Source: Flabesymbios commensalis (lineage: Eukaryota; Annelida; Polychaeta; Terebellida; Flabelligeridae). From it: 64,000 nt of DNA. Numbering within the stretch: the first letter of the stretch is position 1; every line of letters starts with the position of its first letter. Positions 12,070 to 22,435 of the stretch are shown here, one piece after another. A program made the translations under genes and the position numbers. The stretch covers positions 62,317,439-62,381,438 of the forward strand of contig OZ024908.1 in NCBI GenBank assembly GCA_964017125.1, written 5' to 3'. The notes beneath the pieces were generated by a model. The model saw nothing but the letters and a program-made list of their open reading frames with translations. It did no database searches and was not told the origin of the DNA.

Positions 12070-12370
12070 TTTAACGAAATTTTATTTAGTATTCTAAAAG
12101 TTAGACCATTTTACATGAAGCGGAATTCTGAGAATAAACCAGAATGAAATTAATAGGTTTATATGTCTACATGTTATAGAAGAGCGTCATAAATAGACAT
12201 TTATTACATGTCAAATGGTCTAACTTTTAAACTATCCAATATTTTTTTTACGAAATTTTCAGGATTGATGCAAAATGATTAAAAAATATGGTTTACAAAA
12301 TTTCATGAAAATCGCTTGAGAATTGACTGACTGGATACCGGAAAGCTAACTTTCATTTTGGACCATCATC
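12070..12370. repeat. Dispersed repeat with internal palindrome AAAGTTAGACCATTT
   Basis: The inverted pair AAAAGTTAGACCATTTTACATG (12098 on) and CATGTCAAATGGTCTAACTTTT (to 12232) is followed by 'acgaaattttcagg' and 'acaaaatttcatgaaaatc'. A second diverged copy with the same order lies at 14750-14990, so the two flank ENSA exon 1. Confidence 0.7.
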
Positions 12371-12486
12371 CACTGTCGGACAGACTGTAGTGATTAGACG
12401 TACCGGGGTAGATTTATTGAGAAAATTAAACTTTCATGTTTGGTGGTCCACTTCTCCCCACTCTCCCCTAATCTTGGAAGTTAAAT

Positions 12487-12730
12487 AATAATAACTGGAT
12501 AAATTTAGTTTAGGATAGTCTAGTTTAAGCTTTTTGATGGTAAACAGCAAACACACCCTGACATCTAACAGTCATTGTGCAGTCAGTGCGGACCACGTGT
12601 TATGTTTCTGAATTTTTTAAAAAACGAGTAGTTTATATTAACTCTGGTCAGGTGTTAGAACACAAATTGATGACGTCATCAAGATATGCAACTTGCGGTT
12701 TGCGACCTGCTCGGTGTCGACCTCTCCCAC
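12487..12730 (+). promoter_or_regulatory. ENSA upstream module shared with the PIGO upstream region
   Basis: This is the plus-strand counterpart of 4690-4943. It ends about 134 bp before the ENSA start codon. It contains CACGTG (about 12594-12599) and TGACGTCA (12671-12678) in the same order and orientation relative to the gene as in PIGO. There is no clear TATA box. A further GACGTCA lies at about 12769. Core-promoter function is inferred from position and conservation between the two loci. Confidence 0.7.
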
Positions 12731-12863
12731 CAAAGATAATTTTGCCAGAAATTACCACAGGTTTGACCGACGTCATTTCCTGTGTGATTTTGGACCATCG
12801 CATTGAAAGATTCACCTCTAACTTCTTCACAATATTAATGATACAAGATTGAACAAACTGAAT

Positions 12864-15800
12864 ATGTCAAGTGAAGAGGAAACAAAACAAGTTGCTGACA
12901 CAAATGAAGAGCCAGATTCAGAAACAAAGGAAGAAAACTTCCCCAAACCAGAAGCCCCCGCACCCAAAGCCAAACCCGTCAGGGTGCGTTTCATTTTTAA
13001 CGCCGTTTCAAAAGTTGTTTTGTCACTGTCAGACATGTCAGACTTTATGATCAGATGGACTTGTGACATCATCATCATGACATCACATTCAGATCACTTT
13101 GTTCACCATTTTCTAGACCTAACGTTACATAAAACTAGGCTATAGTCTACCCTGGCCTGGGGCTGGGCCACATTTATTTATTTTTGCCTTTTCTTTTGAG
13201 TTCTGGTAATTCTGCATCACATGCTTTCGTTAGGCCTAGCCCTAGTACTAGTAGTTAGAACGATCGCGCCCTCCACTATGTTTGGGGTTAGAAAGCAGCA
13301 TGTATCTGAAACGTAAGGTACTCACATCATCACAAATGGTTAAAATGGCCGAAATATTTTTCGGGAGGTGTTTTAAAAATGCTCTCACTTGTTGACTTGA
13401 TAAATAACTGCTGGAATGTTTCAAAATCAGCTAAGTGGATGCATAAGAGGTCACTAACTTGACTAAGTTTGATCAACCCGATTAAAATATATTTTGAGGG
13501 CGTTAATAGGGGTTAAATTGATCGCGTGCTGCCGGTGTCACGCTATCTTACGGTTTAGATATGGAATGCTTGCTAACCCGTAACACGTTGTGGAGGGTGG
13601 CGTTTGCTAACTAGCTATCGTCGATTTCTCCAGGCGTCGGTTATGAAGTATAGGCCCTGTGGGAGGGTATTTTCGCGCACCCCGTTTGTTTTTTGCCCTA
13701 GACTAGTTCTCAAAGGGTTTTGTAAATTTTCATCTTGTTTTGATTTTTCGGCTGTTGACATGTCGATATTAAGTTTTAACCCTTTCAAGTCTGAATTTAC
13801 CATTGTCATCTCAATCCACTACAAGCCGCGAATTGCTATCGCAATTCTCGATGTAGTTGATGAAAATGACTTGGAAGTGGGTGTTGAATTAAAAAAATAT
13901 AGTGTTATTTTCAAAACAGTTCCACAGAGCTCCAGATAATTTTTTGGTTTGAGGAGTATTTCACTCATTGAAATGGGTGATGAGGAGTGAAATATGATAA
14001 AAAAATAAACGAGCAGTATTGTTCATACAACAACATGAAAGCTTTATTTACATCATTTTTTCTTACAGTCACATAGTTTTCTTCACGTAAAAAATACAAC
14101 AATCATGTCATTTTTCTGGGTTTTTTTTACTTTGATTGGTATTTTAATAGTTTTTATGAGTAATATTACTCCTCAGATTTTCTATCAATGAGTATTTGCT
14201 GTTTTTACATGCGTATTTTACTCATATACGCATGTAATCTGGAGCCCTGGTTCCATGAAAACTTTCGTTCTAAAACCACTAGGTTTCAGGAAATTAAGTC
14301 ATTCTCCAGAGATCTATGTAAAATGATGTCTTAATGCATCGTGAGGGCTTAAAGGGTTAAGGTCGCGTATATAAAAATCGCCTCGTTTCGCGTCATTTTT
14401 TTTTTATCCACCATGAAAAGAGTTCCTTTTTATTGTAAGTCCCGGATAATGCAAAATTTTTCAGTTTCTGAAACCTAATATCAGTAAAATTTCATTAAAA
14501 AAAAGAAAAATTTTAAGATGGTTGAAATAGCAACAGACACGCCGGGAGAAATCTTTAATCAACTGGGAAAAAAACTAAATGAAAAATAAGTACAACATGG
14601 ATCTCCACACTGTTGCACAATGCGGTGCGAGAAAATACCCTCAGCTGTGCGAAAATCCCCCAGAAACATAGGAGACTGAAATACTCTATGCTCCCTATTC
14701 CCAATTGACCCGGAATTATATTTTTTTCAAACCGGAAGTGGCAAAATTGTATTTAATATTGCAAAAGTTAGACCATTAGACATGTAATAAAATTGTAAAA
14801 TTGGTTCAATGCCATGGGTTTTAAAAAGAGGAACATCATAATTTTAATTTACTTCATGTTAAATGGTCTAACTTTTGAATTACTGAATATAATTTTACAA
14901 AATTTTCAGGGATATTAAGACTCTGTTGAAATGATTTTTACAAAATTTCATGAAAATCTGTTGTTAATTGACGGAGAAATCAACGAAAAACATGTGCTAC
15001 TGGTTAATTGTGGCCTAAACTATTGTGTTACTGTTAACAGGTTGACTCGCTTTACTCTTGTTAGTGATAGGCCTATAACGTTAACACTAGACTAATATGT
15101 GGCTATTCGTACAGGAAAGATATTATTAATGGAAGCCCGTCATTTCGTAGACGAAGCTACCCATAGAGTACATTATGAAGAATCATGTATGATTAGTGTT
15201 TTCATATATCATGTATATGTAGATCTAATTAATACATGATTAGTATGTTGTGATAACATAAACAGTGCTCCCCCGCTGTATTGCCCCCGGTTATAATGCC
15301 AACCCCGCCTTATGCCAAGTAAAGTAGTTAAACGGATTTCCGCCAATGTTAATTACCGCGGTATAATGCCATCCCCGGTATTTGCCACCTGCCAATAGTT
15401 TAGAAGTCCCAATGTCATTGTCATATGTTCTCCCAGATTGTATTGCTAACATAATTTATCAGACATCGTGACTGTTAAATAAACACTCTTGGGTGATCAA
15501 CAATTGCCGCCTCCAGGCCGACTGAGTTCACAAGTTCTGGAAAGCGTGACAGAGATAAAACACTGGGTAGGGGAGACCTACTAACTGGGTTATGCAACAG
15601 AGCATCAATAGGCCTAAGGTACAAACTTGAAAGTGACATGTTTATACGAGCAAGCAAAAGCAGTTAGCCCAACGTTTATTCAATCTTTGGCATTCACATT
15701 GATCAACCACTGAACGCACGTCTGACTCTCTCTTGTAGCATCCACCCATTATTACCCATTATTACAATGAAATAATAACTCATCGTGTATGAGATCCATT

Positions 15801-18800
15801 GCTGGTACAATGTTGAAAAAACTAGTTGAACAACAATATCATTCTATGCTGAGATTAGGGCCCAGTGCAGACGCCCGATGTAAACTACCACTATATGACT
15901 TGATCTGAAGTTTGATTCATGAGTAATTGGAAGTCAAAACATAACATAGCGCACTATCGAGTAGTTTAACAATGCCATCAGGTTCCATGAGTGTGACGCA
16001 CACTAGCATTTATAAGCTTCTGACATATAACCAGGATAACACTTGATTGTCCCTCCGTGGTGTGAGCGGAATGTCACACCTATCATTTGCCTATTGTTAC
16101 TAAACACTGACTGGCGCCTCTGGTATATTCCTTTGATCGCGGGAATAGGCATAGTGTCCACACTAAAGGCCTACTTATAAATTGAATTAACCCTAATTTA
16201 AATGCCAATCATATTTAGTGTCTTTTTCTCGTGCATTAATTTTTTTTTTTTCGGTATAGTAATCTTAATAAAGCAACATTATATAGGGTGGATTGTATTG
16301 TTTTGTATTACTATAAACTGAACGCGTGAGAGCATCCAATATATATCAGAATTAATGTTAATCAGCTGTCATATATCCACAGGCCTGAATCACCTCCCTC
16401 GCCATAATGCCACCCCGCCATAATGCCAAAAAATGGCAGAGTCCCAATGTTGGCATTATATAGAAGTAGTACTGTATATGAATCTATGCTCTTAATCTAC
16501 AGTAGGGGCCTACTTACATGCTTTATTCAAAAATTTCCAATTTAAATATATATATGTGACTGCTACAGAAACTGGCAGGGCCCTGATAATGCTATAGGCT
16601 ACTGTGAACCGTGGCTATTTTGCCACCCTATTTAATTCAGACTACATGTATATGTATATACATTTTTTATTGCTGTATTGAACCTGCTTTTTGTAGTGGG
16701 GAAATAATGAAGGGTGATTGTGTAAGGTATTTGCATACCCGGTACCGGTACGGCATAGTTTGTGTTTAGACTTTTTTTTTTAAGGGCTTTTAAATAAAAA
16801 TGTTTGGTGGCAAGTAAAAGTGCATGATAGCAACCGAGGCTATTTTGCCACTGTATTAGCTAATTTTTAATCTTATTTTGCAAACTTATACTATTAAAAT
16901 AATAACATTGAGCAGCTAGTCGAATAAAAATCAAATCAACTGAATGGAAAGGCTCAAAATTGGCCTTGTCCGAGACAACCAGCAATCTGGGGAGAACGAC
17001 TTAAGCTTCATCGGGCTTGTTCTACAGGATGAGTAGGCTACCCCGCTGCACAGCCATACATGTGTACATATGCAGAGGGCTTGACAAATTGTCAGGGCTT
17101 CCCCCAGAGCGCGGATCCGCAGCGCCAACCACGATGTTTTATCCTAGCGCCGCGCTGACAAAATGCTAGAAAAATATTTTTTTATATATATAGATATGCC
17201 AAATTAGCTGCAGAATCTGCCAAAATGCACCATTTCAAGACTTAAGTTTAAAAATTTGTGGGGCATGCCCTCGGACCCCCTAGCTCAGCCAGCGCAGCGT
17301 TGGACATCTGGTTCACAACACTGACATCAGATTTGTTTTAAATCCCCGCTCTATTCAGGTAAATGTAGTACCATATTATTTGATCAGGAATTTTCTGGGG
17401 GTATATACTCTAGACATGCCCAAAACCCCTTTTGGGTCAGTGAAGGAAAATACTCACAACAACCCACCATGCCCTATCAGCCTCATCTGTATATCATTCA
17501 TCTGATCATAGGACTGTGCACACTGTTTTTATTGATTACAATGTTTTGTGCCCAAAAGTGAAATTTCTTTAATTATTAAAAAGAGGTACCTGAAACCTGG
17601 TATTTAAATCTTTATATAGTCTTTAGGGGTCAGTGAGTCTAGTGGCCAAGTTTGTTTTCATATGGGACCAAAAAATGAGGCTGTGATGGCCATTTTGAAG
17701 GGGGGCAAAATAGCCCCGGTAAGGGGTAGCAAAATAGCCCCAGTTTGACCGAGAAACTGTGACAGAAGATTTCACCCCATAAGGCCCATGAAATTTGACC
17801 ATTGGACGCTAATTAAGTCATCAACTTGATGCAAAAAAGGATCTCGGCCCCACCCGCCGACAAAACCCCCCTCATAAAGGGTTGATTTCACCCCATCTAG
17901 CCCATAGACAAAATTCAGTCATGACAAAGTAGTAATACACTATAAAAAACGTAAAACTGATTAAATTTGAGGTCGGCGAGGTTCAGTCAGATTCCTTATA
18001 AGTGACCACCCCCCACTCACTCCAGCAGTTTTATTATAGGCCCCCCTACTGATCCATGGTCAAAACTTTGCCATAGCAAAGTAGTACGGTACACAATAAA
18101 TTATGAAAAACTCCATTAAACTGACAAAATATCAGGTCGGGAAGGTTTTGTCAGATCCCTTATAGGTGACCACACCATCCCTCCAGTGGAGTGAATATTA
18201 TAGTCTACTAACTAATAATATGGACAATATCATTTTTTTTTCAGATAAACACCATGGTCTAGTCAAACACTATGCTTTAAATATGTAAAATTTGATTGTG
18301 CTGGGATGTGATCGACGTGGTCGATTTATAGCATTAAATCTAGATTCTCATGCATACACTAAGGAAATAAAAGAAATTCTCCAGGAATACAATTCTTACT
18401 CAAGAGACACACATACTGGTAAACATGGGAAAACTGCTATGTTATGGTTCAATTATGCGACTAAAGTCGCCCATGGTATAGTCGCCCATAGCAGTGTAAG
18501 GGTTAAGATGAGAATACCTCGACAAAATCTGCTCTCATTTGAATCCGAAGCAGGCAAACACAAACTTAAAAAAACAGATAAAGTGGTGCAGTAAAGTGAC
18601 CAGTGGCAGCCTGCTTGGTATGTGATCTATTTGGATGTATCCTGTATCACTCATTACAACAGAACATAGACACGGAAGAAGTTCTTAAGTATCCACTTAC
18701 ACCAGTACCACTCTCTCTTAGTCATGTTGATGGCACCATGCAGAAAACTCATAAAGCTACACTCATGAAACCTCTTGAGTTAGAAGTTACAGCGACCCTT

Positions 18801-21800
18801 CCTCCGTCAATTAATACCACCATCATTGTCGCCTCATTTATCCTACATTTTCAGACAAGCTCTTCTCTTCCATCAAACTTTGGCGCAATAGCTCGCATTC
18901 TTCTTCAAAAAGTAATGTATGAAGAAGGTGATGTCATACATTTTGTCACTGATAAATGGCTGTCCCCATCAATTAAAGATTGCGAGAGAGATTCATCATC
19001 AACTGCCTTCAAAATTACTGGTCCATCTCAGAAACGCCCAAGAAATAGGAATCATGTCCTGAGAAATAACCATTTCAAGGAATCTTTGATTGAGTTTTTG
19101 TCAATACCTGGGAGGGCGATAGTCTTGGTCGTATCTTCAAACAAAAATCTATTTTTGCTAATTCTGGCAATGCATGCTACAGCTACAAAGTAGTTGATGG
19201 TAGAGTACAGAGGTAGCCTATAGACTACACAATGATCATGAAGAAACTGATTGTCGAATGTTGTACCATCTTCCAAAGACAACTGCTCCAAACAATTCGT
19301 ACGTCTGACACAGACTGCATGCCTTATCATAGCACTGGGCTTTTACCAATTCTGAGGTCAATCAATAAAAAAAAGGCTTGAAACAGTAATACACACTGCT
19401 ATGTTATTGTACACCAGATTCATTTTGCACTTGGTGAGTCACTGTGTAAGGCTCTCACTGTGTAAGGCCGTTGTATGGGTGGGGGCCCTTATAAGATATC
19501 TGACATAACTTTCCAGACCTGATATTTTATAAAAAATATTCTATTTATATAATTTATTCTTGTACCACTTTATTTTGGCAAGTTTGGACCATGGGTAAGA
19601 TGGGGAGAATGAAACCGCTGTGACTAGGGGGTGGTCACTTATAAGGGATCTGACCTAACCTTACCGACCTTATATTTTGTCAGTTTACGTTTTTTGCAAT
19701 GTATTGATGTACTACTTTGTTGTGACAAAGTTTCGTCCATGGGCCAGATGGGGTGAAATCATCCCGCTGGGCGGGTTTTGTCAGGGGCGGGGGGTGTGGG
19801 GTTCAGATCCGACCTCCGTGGCGCAGCTGGCAAATCTTTTTTACATCACATCGATGGACTAATTAGCGTCAGATGGTTAATTTTCATGGGCCTGATGGGG
19901 TGAAATCTTCTGTTGCAGGCTCCCAGACTAAGTTAGCCTACTTTGTAAAGCTCAAACAGGCTCAATATTTAAATTCCATCAATTTTCCTAGGCGATAAGC
20001 AGCTTCCAAATATCATAAAAAAATATGTACTTTAATAACATACTATAAAAACCATTCCAAAGGTCAAATTTAGTAAATTAAAAATTTAAACATGTATGTT
20101 TGTGTATACATAGCACTTCTGAATTATTATATATATTTTTTCTGCTCTTGAAATATTATAAAAATTATGTGAATAGACATAAAAATGTTACCTACAATAT
20201 AGTCTAACCTCAGGGAATAATTTATCCATTCCCAGAAAAATTGTGTAGCAGTTTTGCAGCCGCAAATGTACAAAACTACTACAGGCAAACATCGTTATAT
20301 CACAAATCGTTACAACACGGATCGGTTATAACACGATTTGTCATGGACCCCAAAATTTAAGACCCCTTTTCTAGGTTATTTTCCAGAAAAATTTGTTATA
20401 AAATCCAGCTGTGCACAGACCTACATGATTTATTAAAACAGGCAGCGAGATTTCGTCGCCGACTTATTGCCGCTGATTATGTGATAACGCTAACACGCTT
20501 GCTTGTCCAGGCGTTCACACAACCGTGCTCCAGCTAACAAAGACGTTATAACTCATTGTTGGCTCAACGTTGGACCAACGCTGGGTCAGTGTATTCTGTG
20601 ACAGCAGCATGTTGTCGCGTATTTTTTGCCAGGTGACCTTTTGATCATCCAATTATCGTGTAGGCCTAATTATCTGGAATACAAATTGTGTAAATATTGT
20701 GTTATAATGAAAGCAGATTATAGCACAAACATTTATTTTTACCTAATTTTCATTTACAAAAAAACATGCTATAAATGTAGTAATCTAAGATGGCATTATA
20801 ATTCAAGCATATTGCCGTAATTATATGATGAAATAGCGCATCTGTATGACATGAAGCGAGAATAAGAAAACGGTATAGGCCTATCATCAGATAATGCGTA
20901 ATTGCCAGAGACCAAATGCATATCTGACATTACAGTTAACCCTTGTGGCGTCGCCCTGACTTTGCAAGATCAGTGGGCCTTAAACACCTTAAACACGAGG
21001 CATTGGAGCAGTGTTGACCTAATATGAGGCCAGCGTCGCAGACGTTGTACTACTACTACTGTAATATTCTCCGTGCTAAAAACTGTTGTTTTGCTCTTTT
21101 CACATTAATGAGATTGATGTTTCAGAATCAGGCAGATGTGATGAAGGAGCAAGAAGCTAAATTAAGATCAAAATTCCCAGGATTGGGTGGCAGACCTGGT
21201 GGTGGAGGATCTGCTCTATTACAAAAGCGCCTATCAAAAGGGGTGAGTTCGGTATTCTATTACATTTCTGCAAGCGCCATTTTTAAGTCTCAACCCACTA
21301 TGTGGTGATGGAGACTTACGTGCCCGCCGCCGCTGCCACCGCCGCCACTTGTTTCTGCTCTCACTCAAAAACCCCTACTCGATTTATTTCCAAATATTTA
21401 CAGTATGCATACTGGCCCTGGGGAATTTGCCTGGTACATTTTTTTTTGTGTTTTTTCAGTGTCTTTAACAAAATCCAAGATGGCCGCCAAAATCCTATGG
21501 CGCACGCTAGAGCTCAAATCGCTTCATCGATTTGTTTCTTGTTTGGTTTAAAGGAAAGACCTTACCCTGGCGGTGAGCTGAAAAGCTTTCGGTGTGATTC
21601 TGATAATAAAAACTTTGATTTTTTTACGTTTTCTCATTTTGGCCATCTTCAAAATTTGGTAATATAGCCATACACACCTACTCAGATTATTTCTAAATAT
21701 TTGCAGTTTGCATATTGGCTTCGGCGTTTTTCAGCTTCTTCTACAAAATCCAAGAAGGCGGCCAAAATCCTATGTCGCTCTCTAGATCTTGAACCGCTTC

Positions 21801-22435
21801 CTGGATTTGTTTTATGTTTGGTTTAAAGAAAAGACCTTACCCTGCACATGTGCTGATTAGTTTTTGGTGTGTTTTTTACGTTTCAGAATTTTAGCTGATA
21901 TTTCAGTTTTGCTCATTTTGGCTATTATCAAAATTTGGTAATATGGTTATACAGCTCAAATTTTATCTTTTGTGTATGCTCAGTGATTCTGAGAAAAAAG
22001 TCAGTCGAATTGTTTTTCTTTTTTCATTTTTTCAACAAAATTCAAGGTGGCTGACGAATCACATGCTACTCTGAAGAGCTGCTCCAACTGTTGTTATAAC
22101 AGTGTTGTAAGGACTGTAACGTTATTGAAAATAGTATTAATACTTTTATCTACTTTTTCAGTAAGTATGTAAAGAACTGGTAAAATCAATTCATGGTAAA
22201 TTATGGATAACATTTTTTCCAGACAAAATATTTTGACTCTGGGGACTACAATGTTGCAAAATCAAAGAAAGCTGCAAAACCATTACAGCCCGGAACTAAA
22301 CTCCTTCTCTCTGACGACACCACTGGTGAAGAAATAGCACGTCCAGATAATGTGCCTGAGAGGAAACTATCATTGTGTCAACCTTCACATGGCCATCATT
22401 TTGATCAAATGATTGTCTCAAATAAAATGACATGA
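12864..22435 (+). CDS. ENSA: Alpha-endosulfine/ARPP19 family protein, three exons, complete
   Basis: This is a small, probably intrinsically disordered inhibitor of PP2A-B55. Greatwall kinase activates it by phosphorylation, which supports mitotic entry. Exons are 12864-12983, 21126-21242 and 22223-22435 (stop TGA 22433-22435). Donors are GTGCGT and GTGAGT; acceptors follow 'gatgtttcag' and 'ttttttccag'. All junctions are phase 0, giving 149 aa. Residues 1-40 are an acidic, Pro/Ala/Lys-rich head. Residues 41-79 carry EAKLRSKFPGLGGRPGG and LLQKRLSKG, the conserved helix. Exon 3 opens with TKYFDSGDYN, whose Ser85 is the Greatwall site and core PP2A-inhibitory motif. ERKLS at 126-130, with Ser129, matches the C-terminal PKA site. 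The intron between KG and the FDSGDY block is at the same place as in vertebrate genes. One gene here probably corresponds to both vertebrate ENSA and ARPP19. The C-terminus (HGHHFDQMIVSNKMT) differs from the vertebrate SKLAG-type end. Confidence 0.95.
13780..14356. mobile_element. 577-bp piggyBac-like MITE in ENSA intron 1
   Basis: TTAA at 13776-13779 is followed by CCCTTTCAAG. The other end reads CTTAAAGGG followed by TTAA (14357-14360). Inside is a further inverted pair, 'gttccacagagctccagat' (about 13918) and 'atctggagccctggttcc' (about 14237). It has no coding capacity. The match of the outer ends is short (about 8-10 bp), so the call rests partly on the TTAA pair. Confidence 0.6.
14750..14990. 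repeat. Second copy of the AAAGTTAGACCATT palindrome repeat
   Basis: 'gcaaaagttagaccatt' and 'aaatggtctaacttttga' form inverted arms, then 'caaaattttcaggga' and 'caaaatttcatgaaaatc' follow. The order and sequence parallel 12070-12370. Confidence 0.7.
15264..16473. mobile_element. Possible pogo/Tigger-like non-autonomous element, about 1.2 kb
   Basis: The left end CAGTGCTCCCCCGCTGTATT resembles pogo/Tigger termini (CAGT.NTCCC..). The right end reads, in reverse complement, CAGTACTACTTCTATATAATGCC. The motif 'ataatgcca-cccc' recurs inside each end (15295-15390 and 16395-16460). No transposase was seen. Ends are diverged, so this is a moderate call. Confidence 0.45.
16474..17760. other. ENSA intron 1 sequence with repeat fragments
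   Basis: 17393-17543 is a partial copy of the dispersed family at 6151-6643. 'ggctattttgccac' type fragments occur at 16610, 16840 and inverted at 17700-17745 (gcaaaatagcccc). No exon was found. Confidence 0.5.
17761..19914 (+). mobile_element. About 2.15-kb element with inverted arms of about 440 bp around a degenerate gene
   Basis: The left arm (17761 to about 18195) and right arm (about 19460-19914) are reverse complements at moderate identity. Both contain TTTCACCCCATC, GCCCATGGAC, AAAGTAGTAC, GACAAAATAT, AGATCCCTTATA and GTGACCACCC in matching order. Each arm itself repeats a roughly 140-bp subunit. A coding remnant lies between the arms. Target duplications could not be read. The element sits in ENSA intron 1. 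It has several breaks and is probably inactive. Confidence 0.7.
18292..19340 (+). pseudogene. Remnant of an element-encoded protein of a widespread invertebrate family (function unassigned)
   Basis: Pieces read TGKHGKTAMLWFNYA, NLLSFESEAGKHKLKKTDK, LFGCILYHSLQQNID, EVLKYPLTPVPLSLSHVDGT, WLSPSIKDCERD and ITGPSQKRPRNRN. From memory these match a large family of uncharacterised proteins found in many copies in cnidarian, amphioxus and echinoderm genomes. Its C-terminal part, with 'DxY.SIKDxER' and later 'HALTGCD'-type motifs, looks to me like a FEN/PIN-type nuclease fold. That link is my inference. The gene is interrupted more than once and the 3' part is missing or decayed. Its position inside inverted arms suggests it belongs to that mobile element. 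Confidence 0.6.
19915..21125. other. 3' part of ENSA intron 1
   Basis: 20280-20410 has a diverged inverted pair around 'cgttataacacg' typical of pogo/Tigger-type MITE debris. 20545-20595 carries 'ggctcaacgttggaccaacg', a fragment of the CCCAGCAAACAC palindrome family. Otherwise nothing was recognised. The branch/acceptor region of exon 2 is the T-rich stretch ending 'gatgtttcag' at 21125. Confidence 0.5.
21340..21990 (+). repeat. Two-copy tandem repeat, unit about 277 bp, in ENSA intron 2
   Basis: 'aaaatccaagatggccgcc' (about 21473) recurs diverged at about 21748, and 'aaaatttggtaatat' at 21651 and 21930. The conserved order 'ccaaatatttacagt', 'ccaagatggccgcca', 'ggtttaaaggaaagaccttaccctg', 'ttggccatcttcaaaatttgg' supports a duplication of one unit. 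Just upstream (about 21282-21312) is a hairpin-like 'agtctcaacccactatgtggtgatggagact'. Confidence 0.7.

Noticed and set aside
12577-12852. 91-codon frame ahead of ENSA
   Set aside because: It overlaps the promoter module and has no similarity; the ENSA start at 12864 is the one consistent with the family.
19800-19850. tRNA-like phrase 'gacctccgtggcgcagctggc'
   Set aside because: The rest of a cloverleaf and a B box could not be found at the right distance.
21302-21667. 121-codon frame in ENSA intron 2
   Set aside because: It runs through a two-copy tandem repeat and lies between well-defined exons 2 and 3.
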